Assembly: GCF_012849055.1 (NCBI RefSeq)
Contig: NZ_CP051677.1
Location: 2,736,001-2,800,000, forward strand
Source: Spirosoma rhododendri
GTDB taxonomy: Bacteria; Bacteroidota; Bacteroidia; Cytophagales; Spirosomataceae
DNA length: 64,000 nucleotides
Direction of reading: 5' to 3'
Shown here: in pieces, positions 57,500 through 64,000 of the stretch
How positions within the stretch are numbered: position 1 is the first letter of the stretch
How the letters are laid out: each line of letters opens with the position of its first letter
Position numbers and translations under genes: made by a program
Notes under the pieces: generated by a model
Told to the model about the DNA's origin: nothing
The model's database searches: none
The model's input: only the letters and a program-made list of their open reading frames with translations

Positions 57500-57940
57500 C
57501 TAGCCGCGGGTAAACACTTCCCACAGCCGGTTGTACAACTTGTGCGAATAGTTGGCAATGTCGGTGTGCGACGCGTGAACCTGAAATGGCACAAACGAGA
57601 CTGCTGCGCCGGGTAATGGCTCGATCTTTACCGTCCGACCGGTTGTCCAGCGACCCGCCAGCCGACGTACTGATCCGGTCAACCGCAGACCTGCATCGGG
57701 TAAATCAACTGAGCAGGATTCAGGATACTGTGCAACGGCCAGTTGCTGGGAGAAATCCTGCAACCGACTGGCATCGAACCAGGAAAGGGTAGGGACACTG
57801 AATGAGCGATTGGCCCGGCCAGTGCGGTACAACAAACCGATGGAAAGCAGCAACGGCCCGGCCGATCGGCGGCTGGAAACCTGTACGTCGAGAACTTCAA
57901 GTGGAGCGGTCTCCGAAGCAGTGGTAACTTCTAAAGTCAT
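57500..57940 (-). CDS. Hypothetical protein, possibly paired with the acidic protein
   Basis: The 146-residue product has no signal peptide or membrane helix. It is mixed beta ('LEVLDVQVSSRRSAGPLLLSIGLLYRTGR', 'LRLTGSVRRLAGRWTTGRTVKIEPLPGAAVSFVPFQVHA') with a helical end 'NYSHKLYNRLWEVFTRG'. I do not recognise the family. It lies just upstream of the acidic protein gene on the same strand. Coding is supported by length, a good ATG at 57940 and codon use like the neighbours. Confidence 0.65.
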   Translation of the reverse strand: MTLEVTTASETAPLEVLDVQVSSRRSAGPLLLSIGLLYRTGRANRSFSVPTLSWFDASRLQDFSQQLAVAQYPESCSVDLPDAGLRLTGSVRRLAGRWTTGRTVKIEPLPGAAVSFVPFQVHASHTDIANYSHKLYNRLWEVFTRG

Positions 57941-58062
57941 GCGTCGATGAAAATGGAACAGCTAGTTAGGTAGCAAACAGTCTGTTAACAAGAAAAACTG
58001 TCTGACCGGGCTCGCAAATGAGCGTTTGGTACCTTTCCTAACCAGCTGTTCCAGTCGTGTGT

Positions 58063-58809
58063 TTACACGTAGATCATCTTTCGCGTCATACCGCCATCAA
58101 CAGTGAAGTTCTGGCCCGTGATAAAACTGTTTTCGGGTGAAATCAGAAACAGAATCATCCGGGCAATGTCGTCAGCTGTGCCAACCCGCCCGGCCGGGTG
58201 TTGCGCGTGGTCTTCAGGCGTCAGGTCATCGGGCTTTGCTTTTGCTTTTTTCAACGCAGACACGTCGATCCAGCCGGGGCTGATGCAGTTGACCCGTATC
58301 GATGGGCCCAGGCTAACTGCCAGTGAGTGCGTCAGCGACAGTATTGCGCCTTTGGAGGCCGAGTAAGCAAATGTGTCGGGCTCCGACTGAAAAGCCCGCG
58401 TCGAACACATATTGATAATGCAGCCTTTCTGGGCGGCAAGGGCGGGAGCGCAGTGCTTGGCGCAAAGAAACGTACCCGTGAGATTGGTGCCGATAACCCG
58501 GTTCCATTCGTCCATCGTCAGCTTATCGATCGACTTGCGGGTCATCTGGGCGGCATTGTTAATCAGCACGTCGATATGCCCGAAGTGACTGACTGTCTGG
58601 TCGACGGCTTTCTTGACATTACCCTCGTGCGATACGTCGCAGGAAACAAACAGGAGCTGGGCCGATGAGGCTTTGAAGGCGTCGCGCATCTCAGCCAGTG
58701 CTTCGGTATCGGCCTCCCAGACCGCCACCCGGTAACCATGCGTCAATAAATACTGTGTCGTCACACGGCCGATACCCTGGCCTCCTCCGGTAATGATAGC
58801 TGTTTTCAT
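58063..58809 (-). CDS. Short-chain dehydrogenase/reductase
   Basis: From the ATG at 58809 (MKTAIITGGGQGIGRVT) the product has 248 residues, normal for an SDR. It has TGGGQGIG, 'VLINNAAQMTRKS', a catalytic Ser near 'NMCSTRAFQSE', 'YSASKGAILSL' (YxxxK) and the C-terminal 'ITGQNFTVDGGMTRKMIYV'. Substrate unknown. The frame is open far upstream, but this ATG starts directly at the Rossmann strand. A TACG-rich short gap separates it from the divergent HDAC-like gene. Confidence 0.94.
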   Translation of the reverse strand: MKTAIITGGGQGIGRVTTQYLLTHGYRVAVWEADTEALAEMRDAFKASSAQLLFVSCDVSHEGNVKKAVDQTVSHFGHIDVLINNAAQMTRKSIDKLTMDEWNRVIGTNLTGTFLCAKHCAPALAAQKGCIINMCSTRAFQSEPDTFAYSASKGAILSLTHSLAVSLGPSIRVNCISPGWIDVSALKKAKAKPDDLTPEDHAQHPAGRVGTADDIARMILFLISPENSFITGQNFTVDGGMTRKMIYV

Positions 58810-59010
58810 AGATGTGTTGGGTAAGCGTAAAAGGCAAACTACGTCCGTTCGTAACACTAACCGGCACCGGTCGGTTATGAAACCATCAGCTTTTAGGAAC
58901 GACCCCGGTCGGTTACCTATAGGCAAGAGACGTAAAACTGGTAACGTCATTTCGCCGAAAGTCGTATGTATCATGGGCGAACGGTGTACCCATACGTAAT
59001 TGATTACAGC

Positions 59011-59913
59011 ATGCTTCAGATTGCCTTTTCGCTAGTATACCGGCTCCGACTACCCGAAGGTCACCGGTTCCCAATGCTTAAATATGAACTGATATACGAG
59101 CAGCTTCTCTACGAAGGCACCTGCACCGACGATAACTTTTTCGCGCCCTCGCCGGTCGATGACCACTGGGTGCTGGGCGTACACACCGCCAACTACGTAC
59201 AACAGCTTAAAACGCTGACCGTACCGGCCGAGATGGTGCGCCGAATCGGCTTCCCGCTAACACCCGAGCTGATCGACCGTGAATGGATCATCACGCAGGG
59301 GACCATCGACTGCACCCAGATTGCCAAGCGGGACGGTGTTGCGATGAACGTAGCCGGAGGAACACACCATGCGTTCCCCGACCGGGGTGAAGGGTTCTGT
59401 ATGCTGAACGACGTGGGCGTAGCAGCACACTACTTGCTCGAAACGGGGCAGGTCCGGCAAATCTTGGTGATTGATCTGGACGTACATCAGGGCAACGGAA
59501 CGGCGGTCATGTTCCAGCACGAACCGCGCGTTTTCACGTTCAGCGTTCACGGCAAAGACAACTACCCGCTCCGCAAAGAACAGTCTGACCTCGACGTCGA
59601 ACTCCCCACCGGCACCGCCGACGAATTGTATCTCAACACACTTTACGATACGCTCCCCAGACTAATCGACCGAGTCCAGCCCGACTTCCTGTTCTACGTA
59701 TCGGGTGTCGACATTCTGGCGTCCGACCGGCTGGGTAAAATGGCTGTCAGCCGGGAGGGGTGCCTACAACGCGACCGCTTCGTGTTCGAGCAAGCTATCC
59801 AGCGCAACCTCCCGATCACCGTATCGATGGGGGGCGGCTACTCACCCCGCTTAACTGACATCGTCGAAGCCCACTGCAACACGTTTCGGCTGGCGAGTGG
59901 GCTGTATTTTTAG
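59011..59913 (+). CDS. Histone deacetylase family (acetyl-amide hydrolase)
   Basis: From the ATG at 59011 (MLQIAFSLVYRLRLPEGHRF) the product has 300 residues. The arginase-like fold has His119-His120 ('GGTHHAFPD'), 'GFCMLNDVGVAAHYLLE', zinc ligands Asp157 and His159 ('VIDLDVHQGNGTA') and Asp234 ('VSGVDILASD'). Bacterial members (AcuC, HDAH, polyamine deacetylase) remove acetyl groups from lysine or small amines. No protein acetyltransferase is beside it. Substrate is not known. Confidence 0.93.
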   Translation: MLQIAFSLVYRLRLPEGHRFPMLKYELIYEQLLYEGTCTDDNFFAPSPVDDHWVLGVHTANYVQQLKTLTVPAEMVRRIGFPLTPELIDREWIITQGTIDCTQIAKRDGVAMNVAGGTHHAFPDRGEGFCMLNDVGVAAHYLLETGQVRQILVIDLDVHQGNGTAVMFQHEPRVFTFSVHGKDNYPLRKEQSDLDVELPTGTADELYLNTLYDTLPRLIDRVQPDFLFYVSGVDILASDRLGKMAVSREGCLQRDRFVFEQAIQRNLPITVSMGGGYSPRLTDIVEAHCNTFRLASGLYF

Positions 59914-59926
59914 GAATGTGTGGTTT

Positions 59927-60106
59927 CCCTCACCCCCGGCCCCTCTCCCAAAACGGGAGAGGGGGGCAGAACTTCCAATGTTTCCCCCCTCTCCTGTTTG
60001 GGAGAGGGGCCGGGGGTGAGGGCAAAGGCAGTAAAAATGCCGCAGCCCACACACCGACGACTTCCGAATAAAAAAGAACCCCTCTCCCGTTTTGGGAGAG
60101 GGGCAG
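59927..60106. repeat. Cluster of CCCTCTCCC hairpin units
   Basis: Three units share CCCCTCTCCC(G/A)TTTTGGGAGAGGGG-like stems (59936-59964, 59985-60010, 60079-60103). The first is preceded by CCCTCACCCCCGG and the second followed by its complement CCGGGGGTGAGGG, so the first two form a larger inverted repeat. They lie between the converging HDAC-like and ilvE genes. Confidence 0.9.
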
Positions 60107-60175
60107 GGATGGTCGGCCGCAGCCGTGAGGGCCGCAGCCGTAAACCGTACACTGAATACAGAATACCGTAAACCG

Positions 60176-61246
60176 CTACACCGTATGCACCCAGCCAAAC
60201 GTATCCTCTACCTGACCGGTACGGATCGCGTTCATCTGATCGCGTAGTTTAACCGCTACCGAATCGGTAGGGCCATATTCGGGCAGCATATAGTCTTTGC
60301 CGTTGTAGCCGATCAGCGCGTAAGGCGACGCACCAACCGCCGTTCCGGCACCGAAGGCTTCCGTCAGACGACCGCTTTCAATGCCCGTAAGCACCTCGTC
60401 GATCGATACCAGCCGCTCCTCGACTTCGATACCCATACTGCGGGCAATCTGAAGCAGCGAATCACGGGTAACGCCTTTCAGAATCGAATCCGACGTAGCG
60501 GGCGTCACCAGCTTACCGTCGATCACGAACATGATGTTCATCGTGCCCGATTCCTCGATGTATTTGTGCTCGCGGGCGTCGGTCCAGATCAGTTGGTCGT
60601 AGCCCTGCTGTTGTGCCAGAAGGGTCGGATACATCGATCCGGCGTAGTTACCAGCGCACTTCGCGAAGCCGACGCCACCGGGGGCCGAGCGGATGTATTC
60701 CGTCTCGATTTTCAGCTTTGGTGGTTTCGAGTAATACGCACCGACCGGGCAGGTGAAAATGCAGAACCGGTACGTTTTCGACGGCGCGACGCCCAGATAC
60801 GTATCGGTCGCAAACATGTACGGACGAACGTACAGCGAGCTTTCCGGCGACGACGGTACCCAGTCGGCGTCGACGCGCAGCAGCGCTTCCAGACCGCCCA
60901 TGAATACGTCTTCCGTCAGCGTGGCCATGCACATCCGCTTGGCCGACTCGTTCATCCGTTTGAAGTTTTCGTACGGACGGAACAGGCGCACTTCACCCGC
61001 TTCGTTTTTAAACGCTTTCATGCCTTCAAAAATCGACTGACCGTAATGCAGCGACGATAGGGCCGGACTCAGCGTAAAGTTGTCGAACGGCACAATCATT
61101 TGACTTGTCCATTCGCCGTCAATAAAGTCCGCCACGAACATATGGTCGGAGAAGTGTTTTCCGAAAGGCAGATTGTTGAAATCGACCTCCTGAATGCGGG
61201 AGCGTTCCGCTTTCCGCAACTCAATTTGCAAGACGTCCGTCGTCAT
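60176..61246 (-). CDS. ilvE: Branched-chain-amino-acid aminotransferase
   Basis: The 356-residue product is a fold-type IV PLP enzyme: 'ALSSLHYGQSIFEGMKAFKN', PLP Lys196 in 'GVGFAKCAGNY', 'QLIWTDAREHKYIEESGTMNIMFV' and 'LTEAFGAGTAVGASPYALI'. It makes Leu, Ile and Val from their 2-oxo acids with glutamate. The length matches the long bacterial IlvE type (BcaT). An exact -7 motif lies upstream. Confidence 0.96.
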   Translation of the reverse strand: MTTDVLQIELRKAERSRIQEVDFNNLPFGKHFSDHMFVADFIDGEWTSQMIVPFDNFTLSPALSSLHYGQSIFEGMKAFKNEAGEVRLFRPYENFKRMNESAKRMCMATLTEDVFMGGLEALLRVDADWVPSSPESSLYVRPYMFATDTYLGVAPSKTYRFCIFTCPVGAYYSKPPKLKIETEYIRSAPGGVGFAKCAGNYAGSMYPTLLAQQQGYDQLIWTDAREHKYIEESGTMNIMFVIDGKLVTPATSDSILKGVTRDSLLQIARSMGIEVEERLVSIDEVLTGIESGRLTEAFGAGTAVGASPYALIGYNGKDYMLPEYGPTDSVAVKLRDQMNAIRTGQVEDTFGWVHTV

Positions 61247-61293
61247 AATCAGGGTGTTGGTTAATGCGCCGAGCTGGTATAAGCGGGGCTCGG

Positions 61294-61301
61294 CAAAGCT
61301 A
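61294..61301 (-). promoter_or_regulatory. -7 element upstream of ilvE
   Basis: CAAAGCTA (plus) is TAGCTTTG on the minus strand, an exact TAnnTTTG match 48 bases before the ilvE ATG. No -33 TTG at standard distance is clear. Confidence 0.45.
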
Positions 61302-61351
61302 AAAAAATAGCGGGACTAAGTTTAGTTGTTAAGACAACTTTCTTTTTTACG

Positions 61352-61903
61352 TTAAACTCTTGGCTTCCATTCAATCTCGTCAGCTGCCAGCGCCTGCGCC
61401 ATCGACCGGCCCAGGACGAAAAAATAATCTGACAATCGGTTGAGGTACTGAATCACCAGTGGGTCAACCGTCTCCTGCGCGTTCAGCGCGATAACGATCC
61501 GCTCAGTCCGGCGGCAGACTGTCCGAGCCAGATGACAAAACGATACCGACTGATGTCCGCCTGGTAGCACGAACGCGCGTAGTTCCGGTAACTCAGCATC
61601 CATAGCATCCATGCTTTCTTCCAGTCGCACCACATCCGACTCAACAATGGCAGGTAGCGCTTTCTTTACTGACTTGTCGGGGTCCGTTGCCAGTTCGGCA
61701 CCGATCGTAAACAGCCGGTCCTGAATCTCTGCCAGTTCGGCAATTCGTGTAGTATTGACGGGCTGGTCGCGCAGCAATCCCACCCAGGCGTTCAACTCAT
61801 CGACCGTACCATAGGCGTCAATCCGTAATTCCGCCTTACTCACCCGCCGACCACCAATCAGAGCTGTTTGGCCAGTATCCCCCGTTTTTGTGTAAATCTT
61901 CAT
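61352..61903 (-). CDS. Cob(I)yrinic acid a,c-diamide adenosyltransferase (PduO type)
   Basis: The 183-residue product has the PduO/MMAB layout: N-terminal 'MKIYTKTGDTGQTALIGGRRVSK' (ATP-binding), 'RIDAYGTVDELNAWVGLLRD' and 'LPGGHQSVSFCHLARTVCRRTERIV' (active-site helix with RxxxRR(T/A)E), ending 'YLNRLSDYFFVLGRSMA'. It transfers the adenosyl group of ATP to cob(I)alamin to make coenzyme B12. No other cobalamin gene is in view. Confidence 0.95.
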   Translation of the reverse strand: MKIYTKTGDTGQTALIGGRRVSKAELRIDAYGTVDELNAWVGLLRDQPVNTTRIAELAEIQDRLFTIGAELATDPDKSVKKALPAIVESDVVRLEESMDAMDAELPELRAFVLPGGHQSVSFCHLARTVCRRTERIVIALNAQETVDPLVIQYLNRLSDYFFVLGRSMAQALAADEIEWKPRV

Positions 61904-61965
61904 GAATCGTTAAACCCTCTGTTGCAACAAAAAGCTAAGCTAACGGAATTCGCCCGTTCAGGCCG

Positions 61966-61973
61966 TACCTTTG
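61966..61973 (+). promoter_or_regulatory. -7 element upstream of the membrane protein-queA pair
   Basis: TACCTTTG is an exact TAnnTTTG match, 40 bases before the 16-codon leader frame and 87 before the membrane protein ATG at 62060. The -33 box is not clear. Confidence 0.45.
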
Positions 61974-62012
61974 CCACCTGATTTAAAAACGTATGCAGTA
62001 ACGAGTGCAGGT

Positions 62013-62063
62013 ATGACAGCTAACCGCATGTTCAGACGTTCACTCTTTCGATTATTTACATGA
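62013..62063 (+). other. 16-codon upstream ORF overlapping the next start
   Basis: An ATG at 62013 opens MTANRMFRRSLFRLFT and stops at a TGA (62061-62063) that overlaps the ATG of the membrane protein at 62060 (ATGA). It may couple translation or be a chance frame. The Arg-rich product has no known family. Confidence 0.35.
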
Positions 62064-62569
62064 CCTCTGGTACCTTATTCATTCGCGCCTGGCGCATAGT
62101 AGCCATACTTGGTTTCCTGGTGTCGCTATTCAGTAGCTATATATCTTACCCGGAAGAAGTAGCCGTTCGGTTCGATGACACCAACCGGGCTATTCAGTAC
62201 ATCAATCGCGAAACGCTGTTTTACGTCTCAATCGCAATTTTTCTGATTAGCCTGATGAGTTTGCGGGCATTGGGGCGGATGTTTCCCCGCGTACCCTCCG
62301 ACAGTCTGCCCATACCGAATCAGGCGGAGTGGGCTGCGCATCGCCCTCAGCTAAACACGGTGTTCATCAATTGGTTTTACGCGCTCACAGCCGCTATCAC
62401 GACAATACTGGCTCTGGGGCTGTTCGTGCTGTCCCTGCTTAATCAGTCGGCTCGTACCGTTCGCTTTATCGATTACGGTGGTCTGCTGCCTGTCTGCACC
62501 GCCATTATCATCATCGTACTGGCGGCCTTACCGATCCGTTTATTCATGAAACCGTCGGCCGATGAATGA
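62060..62569 (+). CDS. Small membrane protein upstream of queA
   Basis: The 169-residue product has four membrane helices (about residues 8-26, 54-70, 103-130 and 138-160). The loop 'SSYISYPEEVAVRFDDTNRAIQYINRETLFYVSIAIFLIS' resembles the periplasmic segment of DUF1648-like proteins, but I am not sure of the family. Its stop overlaps the queA start by eight bases, so they are co-translated. A role in queuosine synthesis is not implied. Confidence 0.75.
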   Translation: MTSGTLFIRAWRIVAILGFLVSLFSSYISYPEEVAVRFDDTNRAIQYINRETLFYVSIAIFLISLMSLRALGRMFPRVPSDSLPIPNQAEWAAHRPQLNTVFINWFYALTAAITTILALGLFVLSLLNQSARTVRFIDYGGLLPVCTAIIIIVLAALPIRLFMKPSADE

Positions 62570-63788
62570 CCTGCCCGAAATCCGGCTGGATCAGATACAG
62601 TACAATCTACCCGACGACCGGATTGCCCGCTTCCCATTGCCCCAGCGCGACGCGTCGAAATTACTGGTTTATAAAAACGGCCAGATTGAGCACGCGACTT
62701 TTACGGACTTACCCAATCAGCTCCCCGCTGACAGTTACCTGGTGTTCAACAACACGCGGGTCATTCCTGCGCGGCTGCATTTTACACGAGCAACGGGGGC
62801 GCTTATTGAGCTTTTTCTGCTAAATCCCGTCGACCCTGAGACAGACGCGATTCCGCCGATTAGTCAGGCAATGGAGGCAACGGGCAGCGTAATATGGCAA
62901 GTGATGATCGGTAACCGCAAGCGCTGGAAACCAAACGAAACGCTGGAGACCCGTCTGCCAACGCCACAGGGCGAGGTAGTCCTCCGCGCCGACTGGTTCG
63001 ATCCTGAGCAATCACTGATTCGATTCAGCTGGGAGCCTGCCGACCGGGCGTTTGCGCAGCTCATCGACTACGCCGGGCAGATTCCGTTACCTCCGTACCT
63101 CAACCGTGAAGCCACTGACACCGACCGCGACACGTATCAGACGGTTTATTCGGAAAAAGACGGGGCCGTAGCAGCTCCAACCGCCGGCCTGCATTTCACC
63201 CCCGCTGTGTTCGACGCGCTGGCACAACGCAGAATCGGCCATGACTACTTGACGCTGCATGTGGGTGCCGGGACGTTTCAGCCAATCAAAACCGACGATG
63301 TCCGGCAGCATTTTATGCATACCGAACAGATCGTTTACACTAAGGACAATCTGCAAAACCTGCTCGGCCAAATCGGGCATATCATTCCCGTCGGTACTAC
63401 CTCTATGCGGGCGCTGGAAAGTCTATACTGGATGGGCGTGAAAGCGATGCGTCAGGACGCGAATCCGTTCACGCTGGATCAGCACTACGCCTACCGACTA
63501 CCCGCCGATCAGCAGCCGTCACCTAACGAGGCCCTACAGGCTGTGCTCAACTACATGACCATCCACGAACTGGAGACTGTAACGGCGCACACCAGCATTT
63601 ACATCACGCCCGGCTATCAGCTTCGGCTCTGCCGCGGAATCATAACAAATTTCCATCAGCCCGGCTCAACGCTGATCCTGTTGATTGCCGCGCTTATCGG
63701 CGACGACTGGCAGCGCGTTTACCAGACAGCCTTGCAGCAGGACTACCGCTTCCTGAGTTACGGCGACTCATCGTTGCTTTTACCGTAA
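62562..63788 (+). CDS. queA: S-adenosylmethionine:tRNA ribosyltransferase-isomerase
   Basis: The 408-residue product has the QueA pattern: 'YNLPDDRIARFPLPQRDASKLLVY', 'DSYLVFNNTRVIPARLHF', 'YQTVYSEKDGAVAAPTAGLHFT', 'LTLHVGAGTFQPIKTDDVRQHFMHTEQI', 'VGTTSMRALESL' and 'TNFHQPGSTLILLIAALIG'. It adds the ribosyl part of SAM to preQ1 in tRNA, giving epoxyqueuosine. A region near residues 100-150 is longer than in E. coli, as often in Bacteroidota. It overlaps the upstream membrane-protein gene by eight bases. Confidence 0.97.
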   Translation: MNDLPEIRLDQIQYNLPDDRIARFPLPQRDASKLLVYKNGQIEHATFTDLPNQLPADSYLVFNNTRVIPARLHFTRATGALIELFLLNPVDPETDAIPPISQAMEATGSVIWQVMIGNRKRWKPNETLETRLPTPQGEVVLRADWFDPEQSLIRFSWEPADRAFAQLIDYAGQIPLPPYLNREATDTDRDTYQTVYSEKDGAVAAPTAGLHFTPAVFDALAQRRIGHDYLTLHVGAGTFQPIKTDDVRQHFMHTEQIVYTKDNLQNLLGQIGHIIPVGTTSMRALESLYWMGVKAMRQDANPFTLDQHYAYRLPADQQPSPNEALQAVLNYMTIHELETVTAHTSIYITPGYQLRLCRGIITNFHQPGSTLILLIAALIGDDWQRVYQTALQQDYRFLSYGDSSLLLP

Positions 63789-63801
63789 AGCCTTACTTTT
63801 G
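63774..63801 (+). promoter_or_regulatory. Promoter of tyrS (TTG-N17-TACTTTTG)
   Basis: A -33 TTG (63774-63776) and an exact -7 TACTTTTG (63794-63801), 17 bases apart, form the best two-part Bacteroidota promoter seen in the window. It straddles the end of queA. Transcription would start near 63808, just before the tyrS leader hairpin. Confidence 0.65.
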
Positions 63802-63818
63802 CGGGTACATAGTTTGAG

Positions 63819-63865
63819 AGCTACAGCGTGAAAGAGCGGTTTAAAACCTCTTTCACGCTGTAGCT
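63819..63865. promoter_or_regulatory. Leader hairpin between queA and tyrS
   Basis: Perfect 18-bp arms (AGCTACAGCGTGAAAGAG) flank an 11-base loop, about 12 bases after the predicted tyrS start site and 30 before its ATG. It could end queA transcription, stabilise the tyrS message or regulate it. No T-box features were seen. Confidence 0.6.
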
Positions 63866-63894
63866 TTCCCGTTCTTTCGCTCTTTATACTTTTT

Positions 63895-64000
63895 ATGAAT
63901 TTCATCGAAGAACTCCGCTGGCGCGGTATGTTGCAGGACATGACGCCCGGCACCGAAGAACAACTTCAAAAGCAGATGACTGCCGGTTACATCGGTTTCG
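63895..64000 (+). CDS. tyrS: Tyrosine--tRNA ligase, N-terminal part (runs off the right edge)
   Basis: The ATG at 63895 opens 'MNFIEELRWRGMLQDMTPG' and continues through 'KQMTAGYIGF' to the window end, 35 codons in all. This matches the start of bacterial class I TyrRS, where the next residues would be the nucleotide-binding HIGH region. Only the first part can be judged. Confidence 0.9.
   Translation, partial: MNFIEELRWRGMLQDMTPGTEEQLQKQMTAGYIGF

Noticed and set aside
59927..60106. Repeat cluster considered as a CRISPR array
   Set aside because: The units are hairpins with unequal spacing and partial mutual pairing, with no uniform spacers and no cas genes.
63819..63865. tyrS leader considered as a T-box riboswitch
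   Set aside because: No T-box sequence, specifier loop or antiterminator was recognised; the element is a plain hairpin, and T-boxes are not expected in Bacteroidota.

Overview
The window looks like a chromosomal segment of a Cytophagales-type Bacteroidota, most like the Spirosoma/Fibrella group. I infer this from the two SusC/SusD outer-membrane uptake pairs, a FecI-like sigma factor with a FecR anti-sigma factor, Bacteroidota-style -7 promoter motifs (TAnnTTTG) with few Shine-Dalgarno sequences, two LytTR regulators, and moderately high GC. No rRNA, tRNA, CRISPR array, insertion sequence or prophage gene was seen.

Layout. 1-9.8 kb is a minus-strand unit: ECF sigma factor, FecR anti-sigma factor, an STN-domain SusC (frameshifted in this sequence), SusD, an exported c-type haem/FG-GAP lipoprotein and the start of a cytochrome P450. 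10-17 kb holds an LtrA-like membrane protein, two tandem M14 carboxypeptidase-like proteins (the first without any catalytic residue) and a four-gene membrane/regulator operon (DUF1361, diacylglycerol kinase, a membrane protein, a winged-helix regulator). 17.5-25.4 kb is a mixed region: a beta-helix lipoprotein, a lone LolD/MacB-type ATPase, a GH39-like glycosidase, a DUF2807 beta-helix, purK, a YpfJ-type metalloprotease and a Tat-exported Dabb protein. 25.5-29.6 kb has a lone MNT nucleotidyltransferase, clpB and a DUF2281/PIN toxin-antitoxin pair. 29.6-39.6 kb is mostly core: a TspO-like protein, an SDR with a membrane tail, a DUF937-OmpA protein, xseBA, pheS, two LytTR regulators, a porin and radA.

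39.8-53.3 kb is the most interesting part. It is a minus-strand array of SusC, SusD, a haem-c membrane-bound-dehydrogenase-like protein (frameshifted here), a DUF1080 3-keto-disaccharide hydrolase, a DUF4432 mutarotase-like protein, a phosphomannose-isomerase-like cupin, a TIM-barrel sugar isomerase/epimerase and a Gfo/Idh/MocA oxidoreductase. It has no classical glycoside hydrolase, so an oxidative (3-keto, beta-elimination) route of glycoside breakdown is the best hypothesis. In both Sus loci the gene directly after susD encodes an exported c-type haem protein with a propeller-like body. 53.5-64 kb carries a YjlB-like cupin, an aldo/keto reductase with an AraC regulator, an exported PPC/DUF296 protein, two small unknowns, an SDR, a histone-deacetylase-family enzyme, ilvE, a PduO-type cobalamin adenosyltransferase, a small membrane protein, queA and the start of tyrS.

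The intergenic DNA is rich in long inverted repeats of at least six families. Nearly every gap in the 39.8-53.3 kb array carries one. Both frameshifts are one base short within a G4/C4 run, which suggests homopolymer sequence error rather than gene decay.
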